The position numbers and the translations under genes are program-made. DNA of 64,000 bases from Thysanoteuthis rhombus (lineage: Eukaryota; Mollusca; Cephalopoda; Oegopsida; Thysanoteuthidae). Shown one piece after another: positions 33,398 to 43,814 of this stretch (its first letter is position 1; every line of letters starts with the position of its first letter). The stretch lies in contig OY735206.1 in NCBI GenBank assembly GCA_963457665.1, positions 54,979,484-55,043,483 on the forward strand, given 5' to 3'. The notes below the pieces were generated by a model. That model worked only from the letters and a program-made list of their open reading frames with translations, was not told the origin of the DNA and did not search any database.

Positions 33398-33818
33398 AAG
33401 TCTCCAGCACTCCTCTCATATCGTCCTCACCCGTCACAACAGCGCTTATTTGCACCGTCTCCACCATGCCCTTTTCTTGGCTGTTCGGTCATGGGCACCA
33501 ATTGAAAGTCATAGTCATATTTCCAGTACTGTCCTCTGTAATTGTACAGTCCCCTGTAGCGCTGTGGTCTGTGTAGTCTCAATCCTTCCTCTTATCCCCT
33601 GTTCCTCCAATGTCGTTTTCAGTGTCTTTAGTACGGTTCCAAGTACACTATCATTGGTGTTACCATGACTATCATTGCCCACAACTACTTCAATTTCCTT
33701 GCCAGGTCCTGGTATTTCCCTGCTTTTCATTCTCTTTAGAATTTACTCTGTGATCTGCAGGCATGACTACGTCTATTGTTCGTCAGATTCTTCTTCCTTT
33801 GTCCACAATTACCAGGTA
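33398..33818 (-). pseudogene. R4/Dong-like LINE copy B, endonuclease end and proximal 3' UTR
   Basis: Minus strand: starts at PGNCGQRKKNL-like sequence (ACCTGGTAATTGTGGACAA at about 33816-33798, the LVIVDKK region). It continues with the block corresponding to IVDVAVPAD (ATAGACGTAGTCATGCCTGC), then an EKYQDL-like segment and an open C-terminus, GIRGRIETTQTTALQGT, at about 33590-33540. The 3' UTR from about 33510 contains CCGAACAGCCAAGAAAAGG and GCTGGAGACTTA, then is cut by the RTE-like insertion. Only AATAATA (about 33818-33825) remains of a TAA repeat at its 5' edge. Confidence 0.85.
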
Positions 33819-34257
33819 TTATTATGCCTTTTGATGTCTAGTACTATTCATTGCACTTTAGGGTTTCGGGTGGGAACTTGGGGAAGGCAACGATGTCATG
33901 GCTTTGTAGGTACTGTATTTTTACCAAAGTCATTTCATATTGACAAAAGAGGGGATAAAATCCTTAGGCTACACGAGAAACAGTACATAGTGTTATAAAA
34001 GACAAAATATTTACATGGAAATTGCTTTGCGAATGATACGGGCGGTGCCTGCGAGGATAATTTTCTGTATCTCGTAGATGCTTGTGTTTGCTGGTATTCT
34101 ACCTAGATATTTTTCGACTCTTTTTCATGAACCTAAGAGTTCCTATAACAACAGTTTTTTCATTGTTGCTCCATTTTTGCGATCTCAATTTCCAGCTCTT
34201 CATACTTGGAAAATTTTTCAAACTCTTTTACCGATATGTTTTTGTACGACGGAAAGG
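33819..34257. other. no recognised gene
   Basis: Ordinary AT-rich DNA between LINE copy B and a compound microsatellite. The frame at 34078-34413 depends on the microsatellite. Confidence 0.45.
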
Positions 34258-34352
34258 TCATCGTCATCGTCATCGTCGTCGTCGTCGTCATCATCATCAT
34301 CATCATCATTATTATTATCATTATTATTATTATTATTATCATCATTATTATT
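34258..34352. repeat. compound (TCG)n(TCA)n(TTA)n microsatellite
   Basis: CGTCAT alternation, then about five CGT units, about eight CAT units, then ATT units broken by ATC. Each motif differs from the next by one C-to-T or G-to-A change. Confidence 0.9.
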
Positions 34353-34965
34353 CATTATGTTATCGATTTTTGTAGTTTATAGTAATGACAATCTGAGACA
34401 GAGATCAAACTGAGATATAAAGTACAAATTAGAGGCAAGGGGGAAGGGGGCTGAAAGAGAAAGACAATAAGGAAAGAAGAAAACAAAACAAAGAAAAGTT
34501 GGCAGAGTAAGTGAAAAAGAAAGAAGTTGAAAGTAGGAGAGAAGAAGAAAATAAAGAAGCTATAAGGAGTGGAAAACAGTAGAAAGGGCTGAATAGAACG
34601 ATGAAGAGGGCGGGAAAAGGGAGACAAGAATGCAGAAATATAGAGAAGTCTTCTTGATGGTGAGAAATCACGTGATTACAAAATGGAAAGAATTGCTATA
34701 AAAACATGAAGCAAAAAAAAAAAAAAGAGGGCGAATGTTGATTAAATAGGTCAAGAAAACAATGCGGTCTGTCAAAAGAATTCAGGTTATAGAAACAACG
34801 ATAACGAAGAAGAATCTTGAAGATTGAGAAAAATAGGTTCGCTGAAAAAGTATTACGATGGATATTTATTAAATTCTTCCTTCTATTAGTCAGGGCTAAT
34901 AATTGTGTCATCTTTTGACACATTTTTTAGACAGCACAAGTATTTCCGGTTTGTACAATAAATTA
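34353..34965. other. purine-rich + strand (34420-34640), no gene
   Basis: AAG/GGA/GAAA words dominate the + strand over about 220 bases. Minus frames here are F/S-rich translations of that bias. A 13-base A run lies near 34710. Nothing else is seen. Confidence 0.45.
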
Positions 34966-35470
34966 CATCAGCAGCAGAAGCCATTATGAGTCCACTGCTG
35001 AATTTATGTCTTTTGGATCTTCTTCCATGATAACCACGATTGCACTAACTTCTGCCATATATTAGTGGCTGACCTATCCATCTCATCCCTCTTTCTTGTG
35101 TCTGGTCTTTTCCCTCTGCGTTTACTTCCCATTGGCACTGATCGGTTGGTCTTTGGCTCCATCTGGTGTAATGTATTTCACTCATAGTCCAGCCCAATTG
35201 ATTGCTTGATTTTTTGTATTAAATCCTTCACCTTAGCACTCCCTTTAAACAATGTTGATCTTTTTCTGTTGTTTGGGATTATCCCTGGCATTGGTATTTA
35301 TATTGACCTCTGTTAGATTCTAAGTTGGCTCTCAGTTCGTTTTCAAAATTTCCATGTTTCGTATTCGTAAGTCATAGCTTGTACTATGCCTTCATTGTAT
35401 ACTTTACACTTCAAACACATTGGCTTCGGTATAGTAAAGATACAAAGACCCATTGAAGAGCATATATGCG
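34966..35470 (-). pseudogene. RTE-like LINE 3' fragment, GCTGCTGA-end family, copy 1
   Basis: Minus strand: YEYETWKF near 35365, a remnant of KVKDLIQKIKQSIGLDYE near 35225, traces of GRP/RW near 35120, then WQKLVQSWLSWKK, IQQWTHNGFCC and a TGA stop at about 34975. The end motif (aromatic-rich, Cys-Cys from TGC units, then TGA) matches 38.58-38.88 kb and differs from the (TGA)n-tail family. Several frameshifts. RTE-like by the C-terminal pattern; clade not certain. Confidence 0.6.
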
Positions 35471-35484
35471 TATATATCTACATT

Positions 35485-35725
35485 CCACTCGAATAGAGCA
35501 CTCTGGTGGACGGGGAATTTAAACTAAATAAACATATCGCTGATATTCAGTCTTAGTGACCGCCCAGTTCCCTAGCGTATGGGTAGGATATCGGTTTCCG
35601 GGTCTGAATCGAAGGTTTCAATCCTATCTCGTGGTACTGGATGGTACTGGATAACGGATAGTCTATAGCCACACTGAAGAGTTGTAATATAACGAAACAG
35701 CTGTGGATGACACAATAATATATAC
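35485..35725 (+). mobile_element. SINE-B, most complete copy (tRNA-like core)
   Basis: Starts CGAATAGAGCACTCTGGTGG and AACTAAATAAACATATCGCT. The core has a box A-like TAGCGTATGGGTAGG (about 35573) and a box B-like GAAGGTTTCAATCCTATC (about 35611), 38 bases apart as in a tRNA, with TTTCCGGGTCTGAATCG between them. The 3' part is TAGTCTATAGCCACACTGAA, GAGTTGTAATATAACG and CTGTGGATGACACAATAA, ending in (TA)n. It is probably derived from an arginine-type tRNA, but that is only an impression from the anticodon-arm region. Confidence 0.65.
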
Positions 35726-35733
35726 ATATATAC

Positions 35734-35826
<93 letters not shown>

Positions 35827-35839
35827 TACATATATATAT

Positions 35840-35878
<39 letters not shown>
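35721..35878. repeat. (TA)n with TACA variants at SINE-B 3' end
   Basis: About 75 dinucleotides, with TACATACA blocks near 35733 and 35842 and single ATTTAT and ATGTAT interruptions. Confidence 0.95.
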
Positions 35879-35879
<1 letters not shown>

Positions 35880-35945
35880 CGAAGTAAAGTATTCGCTACT
35901 CAGAAAGTTTATGTTTCTGCCTTGTTTGGGATTATTTAGGTGAGC
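35879..35945. repeat. relative of the 38-kb inverted-repeat arm
   Basis: ATTCGCTAC, AAGTTTATGTTTCTGCC and TTGGGATTATTTAGGTGAGC, next to (TA)n, resemble the right arm, left arm and loop words at 38024-38128. It is a single arm only. Confidence 0.45.
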
Positions 35946-36382
35946 GATTTGATTTATTTGGATTCTTTTTTAGAGCATTATCGGGGGCCATGCCTGTGGA
36001 TCACAGAGTTGATGCGAAAGAGAAAGAAAGTGTCTGAAACATTCCCTGTTAATTTATAAAAAGCAAGAAAAGAAGTTATTAGGGACGAAATAGGTGTACA
36101 TAAAAATATAAATAGATTGGCAACTAGAAATTTAGACATATATACAGTGGTATAAAGATAGATTATCTATTTACGGACGAATAGATTTAATCAGATGACT
36201 ACGTCGTCCAGCTCGGCATTGAAAGGATCCTATAAAATTTCCCTGTTTGAAATCTTGATGCATTAAAGGATCTAGATATCCATTTCCATTAGAGTTATGT
36301 GATGTCTCTCATGCTTTTAGAAACGGCCACTTTGTTCGACTTTGCTGGCTTCGAGAACTTGAGTTGTTGAACTCAGAACGAC

Positions 36383-36435
<53 letters not shown>

Positions 36436-37782
36436 GATCCAAGCTAACCAATGATCGTAAAATATCAAATTACCACGGACTTACCCCTCAGTTTTATGGC
36501 CGTTAGCTCTATACAGCTTAAGATAACCACCTGCAAGGCTAGTTTTGATAGAAATTGAAGGTAAATCAGATTTTATTTCTAAGTAAAAAGGAAGAAATTC
36601 TTACAGAGCGGCCACTCAAGTTCACTGCTAGTTCTATTTTTGACAGGAATCTCAACATTTGAATACTAAGTAGTTGTCAGAATTCTGAAAGAATTGGTGT
36701 TGGGTAAAACTTGGTTTCATTTACATTGCATATTTGGTTTGAAATCCTCATTAATCATCTTTTATATAATATAGTATGAATACTGGAATCAAAATTGTAG
36801 CTATATCGAAATAGACGCAATGAATGTAAAATAATTGAATTACGATTTCGAATTTCTTAGTTTCAATAACCGATAACAATATGGCTGTTTTAGTCTTCTG
36901 TGCATGAAAATTCTAAATGTTACTTTTTGTTTTAACACAGAAAATCTTAGAATTATTTGGGAATTATTGTTCAAAATTATATAAAGAGAAAAATTCAATG
37001 CCTTTAAGGATAAGCATCTTGACATAGAGGTGAAGCAATTTTTATCAAATATAAAAAATATGTATTTGTGTGTAGGTCATTGATTGTAATCAAGTTTTGT
37101 ATCAGAATAAATCAAGATTTGTATTTGGATAAAATACAGTGTTTTTGTTATCAAATTATCATGTTTCATGTTTGAATTATTGTTTAGTAAAATACACGAA
37201 TAAACATATGAGAAAACGACAAAAATATAACCATAATAAAACTTCTGTTGTTTTTCTTAATGGAAAGAGTTAGGCTATACTTTTTGTATACATCATGGAA
37301 TCACTATTACTTGTGGATGATGTCACTGGTTCTTGGTCTGTTGTCATTCGTCGTCGTTATTAACTTGGAAAATAATGCCAAAACTCAGTTGTAGAAGTTA
37401 GACAAAAGCAATTGGAATACAAAAATTATGATTAAAATTGTAAACGGGAAATTAATCTTGGCTTGTTGACGATGCTACACCTTCATCTTGAACTAAATAC
37501 TTTCTTATAACTTACCGAGCAGTATAATACAAGGTCGAAAAAAGAAAGAGAAGCACACAAATTGCCGTTTGAATTACCAAACGATGTTCGCAGTGCAGAA
37601 AATCGTTGGAATCACTTCTTATTTACTCAACGCATAACAACTATCGGTTATAAAGAATTTTTCTTCCCCAATGATTTTGTTATAGCGAGGGTTTACTACA
37701 CCTGGGGTCAAAGTGCTGCTCCCTTGCAATTCTGTTTTGGTCTGGATGATTTTATCTGTGAAATCACTAAAAAGTGTTACTC

Positions 37783-37784
<2 letters not shown>
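35946..37784. other. no gene; one (GA)n tract
   Basis: (AG)n at 36385-36437 with one GGG interruption. A 75-codon + frame ends at 37786 (7 Phe in the first half) but shows no motif. Otherwise AT-rich without features. Confidence 0.45.
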
Positions 37785-37844
<60 letters not shown>

Positions 37845-37870
37845 TATATTTATATATATATATATATATA
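37785..37870. repeat. (TA)n microsatellite
   Basis: About 42 TA units with one ACATATATATATTTAT disruption near 37838. Confidence 0.95.
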
Positions 37871-37967
37871 TTTAATGGTACAGATCAGCATAATATGAAG
37901 CAATGTCTGAAGTGTGATGGATCTATTTCATAGAGAGCTCGATAAATTCTTTCTAGAGTAGAGCTGG

Positions 37968-37970
<3 letters not shown>

Positions 37971-38023
<53 letters not shown>
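37971..38023. repeat. (TA)n left of the inverted repeat
   Basis: About 26 uninterrupted TA units ending at the first base of the inverted repeat. Confidence 0.95.
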
Positions 38024-38026
<3 letters not shown>

Positions 38027-38128
38027 ATTTGGATTTGCAATACAAACAAGTTTATGTTTCTGCCCTCTCTGGGTCTCACCTAGAGAGGGGAGAAACATAA
38101 ACTTGTTTGTGTAGCGAATCCAGATCCT
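38024..38128. repeat. 47-bp inverted repeat with 11-base loop
   Basis: Left arm 38024-38070 and right arm 38082-38128 are complementary at about 42 of 47 positions; the inner AAACAAGTTTATGTTTCT is identical to its partner. The loop is GGGTCTCACCT. Both sides are flanked by TA repeats (the right one short, about 38129-38144). It can fold as a long hairpin. It may be two SINE/MITE ends joined head-to-head, or a MITE with no internal sequence. Confidence 0.85.
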
Positions 38129-38144
38129 CATATATATATATATA

Positions 38145-38582
38145 ATCATACACATAGCGTTCTGTATATCTACATTAGAGATTTGATGGAGTAATGAAAT
38201 TTGTCTAGAGAAAGGCTATGTACAAAGGGTATTAAAATCAAACGTACGGCACTAAAGAAAAGCCTGCAAGACTAGTTTGTTAATGGCAGACAGCCATAAT
38301 TATATTATAATCATACAATGTTTACTATGATTGGTTTATCTACCTTTCATTATATTTATATAAAATACATACATTGTTCATTGCAAAAGCCATGTATTTT
38401 ACTGACAATATTCTAATATAGATATAATATTTAGAAAATTTGTACAAGTTACCACTCCTAAAACATAGTTTCCACCGTCTCTCTATATAAGCAGCTCCGG
38501 CGCATATCTAGTAATTCCCTATTCTAATAGCGTTTACTATCCTTTCTCCGTTTTTCTTCCATTTCCCTCGTCTCACACTTGG
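38145..38582. other. no recognised feature
   Basis: AT-rich DNA, short frames only. Confidence 0.45.
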
Positions 38583-38880
38583 TTTACTTGTAAATTCTGC
38601 CCTTACGACGAAGGTGATGGATATCGTAGAGGTAATTGAGCAACAAAAATGGCGATAGGTAGGGCACTCAGCATGTAGAAAGGAAACCGATGGAGTTAAA
38701 GGTTAGCTGATTGGTGCTCTTGGGATTGTAAACGCAGTAGGAGTAGACCAGACACAGGGCGGAGAGATGATAATTTTTCCGGAAACCTATGGCAAAGACC
38801 AGTGAAATCACGCTCGTCCTGGGCAGATATGGGAAAGGGCCTTGTCCAGGAGTGGAATTATTACGGCTGCTGCTGCTGAT
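38583..38880 (+). pseudogene. RTE-like LINE 3' fragment, GCTGCTGA-end family, copy 2
   Basis: TKVMDIVEVIEQQKWR, then the eroded VGHSA region. In another frame come WCSWDCKRSRSRPDTGRRD, then NFSGNLWQRPVKSRSSW, KGLVQEWNYYGCCC and a TGA stop formed by TGCTGCTGCTGA at about 38868-38879. The W..AGHIAR / GRP..RW / AG..W..A.DR..W pattern is the conserved tail of RTE-type endonuclease-reverse transcriptases. At least one frameshift. Confidence 0.7.
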
Positions 38881-39761
38881 TTTATGTTATATAGGCTTCC
38901 TCGTAATCCATTTAGGAAACTACAGCTAAATCTGTCTTCAAATCTCTATCATAGGACTTGAACAGCGGCCATTCTTGCAGTACGGGTAGCAGGAGATATT
39001 AACTAAATGTACATCCGCCTATAAGGCATCCCTTTCATTACGGCCAGACTTTCATTTGATGAGAGAGGTTATTAAAGCTGACCAGAATAGATGAATATCA
39101 TTGTTGGGGACACAAAAGAGAGAAAACAGAAAAGATAGCAGAAAACGGACCTAAATATAAAAATTGTTGATTGTTGATCTTTTGTTGATCTCGCTATAAA
39201 TTTCTTTTTGTAACTTTTTTCATCATCGGACATAATGATGTCAGTCCTTTCATGAGGATATCCGGGCAATTTTCTTCATCAACATTTTTTTTCTTCTCGT
39301 CCACTGTGTACAAGACCATGGCTGACCACGATCAACCCCTTATATTGAAATTATTTTAATTTGTTGCAATGTTTCATGAATACGATACACCGGATTGGTG
39401 AAATTCCCTAATTGGCAAAAGCTTTTATTTTCAATAAAAAAAAAGGATCATTACGTAGATTTGATTTAATCCAAAGTTCATTCGATCGAAAGACGGATAT
39501 AGTGCAACTAAATACTTATTTTCAACCTTTCATTTTACAAGAAGATGAGTAAATACATAGTTTTAATTTGATCAAATGGTAATTTGATTTAAAAAAAAAA
39601 GGGTTGAGAATAACTATCCATACGATCAGAAGTTCGCGTAATTGAAGTGAAATCAACCTTTGTTTTTATACAAGAAATGAGCAAATTTCTCTGATTACAC
39701 CATTTCGCTGATTCAACGTAAGATATACACACAGACACACGCGCGTACATATATATTTAGC

Positions 39762-39801
<40 letters not shown>

Positions 39802-40734
39802 AAGGAGCAAGGGAGACTGACAGACAGTGAAAGAGTAGTAGTAGTAGGAAAGAATCAACTACATCGAGTACTTCCATTGAAATTACAGAGTTGACTTACA
39901 TTTGCACTGATGATAGAGATGACTTAATTTCACCCTGATTATAGCAATAACAATTTTACGCTGATCATAGCGGTAACTTTGATTATAGCAGTAACTTATT
40001 TTTGCACTCGTTATTGATATTTGCGTCTGTACAAGATTAGGCATTGCTTATCACAAATTACCTAAATACCATTGCTTCTTTTGGGGACAAATATATGCTC
40101 CTCGCTGTTTTGTTTTTGTCGAAAGGTGAACCATCTGAGTTTTAAATCTGTTGCTGATACCAAGATTGATAGAGGCATACAGGCAATATCGTTAAGTGGG
40201 TTTAGAATACGTATCCATTTCATTAGTCTTTTGATAGAAAGTTAATATTATTAGCCAATCAGATCAAATGGGTTATCTAGCATTTATTTCAATTTGCGTT
40301 CAAGCTTGAGACTGTTGAATTGGCTGTTTACGAAAGAATAGATTCTATTGGTATATTCCTATTAATTTGTTCGAGAAATCAAGAATTATATCATTAAGCT
40401 CATATTCGGGCTTATATTTCTGTTGGCCGGTTGCAATTTTCTGACTAATATTCTTCTCTTCATTTCGGAGAGAATCCATTTCTAATCAGTTTTTCGTGTC
40501 TATATCTATTGAAGGTTCTACATGCTCCTCGGATTCAATCTCTCTTGGATCAAAAACGAATAAACACAAATACATACGAAAACATTCAAAAAAGAGAAAA
40601 GTGAAAAGAGAAATGAGTCTGGTAGATTTCACTTGTCATGTTGCCTACATAATGATACAAATACTCACAAAAGATAAGCAAATTAATATTTAGTATGAAC
40701 ACTTTCAGCAACATTCCATGGTGCAATTTTAGTA
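38881..40734. other. no gene; one (GA)n tract
   Basis: (GA)n at 39765-39797, preceded by a short CA/GC alternating run (39729-39746). Frames at 39072-39269 (minus) and 40496-40693 (+) have no motif. No RNA gene is seen. Confidence 0.4.
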
Positions 40735-40850
40735 ATCACTGTCCTGCTGGAGACTGACCATCCTAGTGTGATTCTTCGCTTGATTTCTTTTTCTTTTGAA
40801 GATTCAATGGATATTCGTTGTCATACATCTACCACGGACGGCCTATCTCC
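40735..40850 (-). pseudogene. RTE-like LINE fragment, minus arm of an opposed pair
   Basis: The minus strand reads ISIESSKEKEIKRRITLGW, the segment just after the polymerase core of the (TGA)n-tail family, over about 115 bases. Confidence 0.5.
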
Positions 40851-41005
40851 ATCAAATCCCCAAAAGAAGAAATCAAGCAGAAAATCACTCTCGGATACCA
40901 AGCCTTAGGCAGAGAAAGGTCAATCTTCAAGAATAAGAAAATCCCATCAGTCCTAGAAAGAAGAGTATAAAAAGTTATCTAGAAAATATAGTCAGGAAAC
41001 GATGC
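40851..41005 (+). pseudogene. RTE-like LINE fragment, plus arm of an opposed pair
   Basis: Plus strand: KEEIKQKITLGYQALG, RERSIFKNKKIPSVLERRVYK. This is the same protein region as the minus arm, facing the other way, so the two face away from each other across about 40850. Confidence 0.55.
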
Positions 41006-41606
41006 TTGACCTATGTGATCTATGAGAAAGCGTTGGGTTGAGTGCATTGGCAAGGAATGATATATAAATCGAATTGTAAAATGAATACTTTTTCCCATCA
41101 TTTAATCTACAATCTTATTGATTGACTTACGCATATTTTACAAAGTTTTTCTTAGATTTCTAGCGAGCACAATTTTCTATCGATTGGTCAGGCTCAAATC
41201 TCCGGTGTTTGGTTTCCTATCCTTAATACCACTACATTGAGCTCAGGGTTAAATTTGGATACTTTTTTCCATGTGAATCTTATAGACAGATGAATGCATT
41301 ATGTATTTTTTAAATGGTGAATATTTTCCAGGGGTATTCTCAATGGTGATTTGCCCTGAAAACTCAGTTTTCCAGAGTTTTTTTTATTACACCATTATGA
41401 TAAATTTCCAACACCTTCTTTTTTTTATGTAAGTTTAACTTGTACTTGAAATGTCCATAATAAATATGTATTGTAAATTATTAGACAAAAATGGCGACTT
41501 TCCTTTGTGGGTGAATAGTAATTATTAACTGTAAATCCCTTGCGGCTTTGGATATGGAGAGTAACATTATCTGTAGGAGATCATCTCATTCTATATATAT
41601 CATATC
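41006..41606. other. no recognised feature
   Basis: AT-rich DNA; nothing supportable. Confidence 0.45.
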
Positions 41607-41965
41607 AAGAGATTTATGAGTATCATCATCAGTCTATCCCCAATATTTGCAATGTATCTTTATCGGGTCAAGGTGTCAATATCTTTTGAAAATGACTAAC
41701 TTGTCACGCCATCTTGTTTTCTGCCGGACGTGAACCTACATACTATATCAGGGTCCAATGTCATGAGTACTCCATGTACTTTAAAGCTCTGACATTCTTG
41801 CAACAACCCCTGCCCATTGCCATTTAAGTTTTTATAATATATTCTATGATATCTCTGTAATATAATGTGCTGTATTGTGATTTCTCCACATGATGTCTAG
41901 TCTGATCCTTTGATTAAGTTCCGCTTTTCAACTCCATGGGTGACTACTGATAGAATGCATTAGCT
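41607..41965 (-). pseudogene. RTE-like LINE 3' fragment, (TGA)n-tail family, copy 8
   Basis: Minus strand: VEKRNLIKGS (about 41930), the LDIMWRNHNTAHYI region near 41885, KLKWQWAGVVARM near 41820, a trace of the RW region, then a short ATCATCATC tail near 41618. Strongly decayed. Confidence 0.6.
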
Positions 41966-42364
41966 ATAGAGCATGAATGTAAAACCTGTTAAACATGAAA
42001 CGACATACACACATCTGAATGTAATCAATACCAGAGTTGTGACCAATACAATAAATCAATCCACGTACAAAATAATGTATATCGTAATGTGAGCTCTCTC
42101 CGCAGTAAATCAATCCAGTATTGAAAATTGCTTTCAATAAACGAGTACGTGATTTTTTTTCACTGAGACTAGCGTTTTTAGTTCTATTTTTTTCCTTAGT
42201 AGACGGTATTGACAGGATCTTTTGTGGACGCTGATTGCTGTTACACGTATGTTGTTTTTAGAAATTCTGGTTACCTACTTGGCAACATTCAACGTACTAT
42301 TTACTTTCCCTACACACTTTCAGACTGAACCTCGTAAAATCAACGGAAGCTAGTCATGTAATCA
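41966..42364. other. no recognised feature
   Basis: AT-rich DNA without a frame, box or repeat that I can support. Confidence 0.45.
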
Positions 42365-42470
42365 GGGGAGTCGCCAGGATTTCCCCGAAAGGGTGGGGGC
42401 TAGATCATCCAGCACCAATCTGGCAGGAGGAGGGGTCTGCGGGCATACTCCCCAACTGGAGGAAACAATT
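42365..42470. repeat. GC-richer dispersed-repeat-like segment
   Basis: GGGGAGTCGCCAGGATTTCC, AAAGGGTGGGGG and GAGGGGTCTGCGGGCATACT followed by CCCC. The last part is an imperfect palindrome (GGGG...CTCCCC). I recall similar 'gcgtcgccaggatttt...gggggcatgctccccc' phrases from dispersed repeats of invertebrates, but cannot name the family. Confidence 0.35.
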
Positions 42471-42690
42471 GCCAACACAACTGAGGACGAAGAACAAAAT
42501 TATATGCGTGGGAGGATGTTCCGGTTTCGAAGAGTTATCGGGTCGGGTTTTGTACGGAAATCACTTACGAGGACGTATGATAGTTCAGAGAGGAGGTACA
42601 GATATAGATATGAGGGTAGGCTCAAAGAAAGAGTGGGTGGCAATATGAAGGTAAGGGAGAACAAGACAAGAGAGTAAGAGAGGTAAGTAA

Positions 42691-42724
42691 CAGCCCCACC
42701 ACCACCACCACCACCACCACCACA
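42691..42724. repeat. (CAC)n microsatellite
   Basis: About ten CAC units. The Val/Trp/Gly-repeat frames on the minus strand come from it. Confidence 0.9.
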
Positions 42725-43675
42725 TACATGGACAGAGGAAGAAGAGAAATCGACAAATATTCCTGCCTGTCGATTGATATTGAACGTTTGTGATGAAGAA
42801 AAAAAAAGCAAAGTAAAACAAAAAACAAACAAAACTAAACAAAAAACTGCTAAAAACGTTTATTTAATGAATCTCTATCTGTCCCCCTCTTTGTCTCGTG
42901 ATTCATTTTTAAAGTACGTAGTTCATCTACTCAATACAACAAAAATAAGCGTCATTCAAAGAAAACAGATCCTTCTTTTGAAATAAATGGGTTGTTGCCA
43001 TTTCATATCTTTCTCTTCGTGGTATTATTCAGGCCCAAGGTCAAGTAAAGAAGGTAGATAACACAACATATGTATCGTCTCTTCTATTAAGTGTTTACCC
43101 ATGTGAATATTATGTCGGTTTCAATCTCAGACTGCATGCAAACCAACTTTTGATATCATCTTTAAGAAAACTAATTACACTTCTTCAAGTTGATTTTATA
43201 TCAACATAGTCAACATATTCAAATATATATTCTAGAGATACTGAATAAAAACTTTTTTCTGACAATTATTTCCCAATATCTGTTGATGCAATTTATGTAA
43301 TCTTCATCAAAGTTTTTTCTTTAATGTTATACAAAGACTTTGATGTTTTGTGTGATTCTTTTTTCTTGTTGGGACCATCTGTTGTTTACCATGGAACTGC
43401 CTGAAGGATTTAAGAACAAAACAATAACTCCCTTTCACTAATGATTTCACTACATAGCTTGTGTCATATTACATGCAGTTTATTATTTTATATAAGATAT
43501 AATCATGATGTATTGTAAATGTGTGTTATTTCATACTACACATCAGTTCATTCTTTGGAACTCAGAGCTGACTCACGTGGGTTACCCCTAACGTATTCAA
43601 CGATGAGATATCAATAAGTATAACAACTGCCGTGACATGTTTTTTGGTTCACTTCTATGGAATGTTTATCCATGC
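42725..43675. other. no recognised feature
   Basis: A-rich to about 42870 then AT-rich; no gene or RNA signature. Confidence 0.45.

Positions 43676-43814
<139 letters not shown>

Noticed and set aside
42500-42842. Minus frames with Gly, Val or Trp runs
   Set aside because: Translations of the (CAC)n array in three frames.
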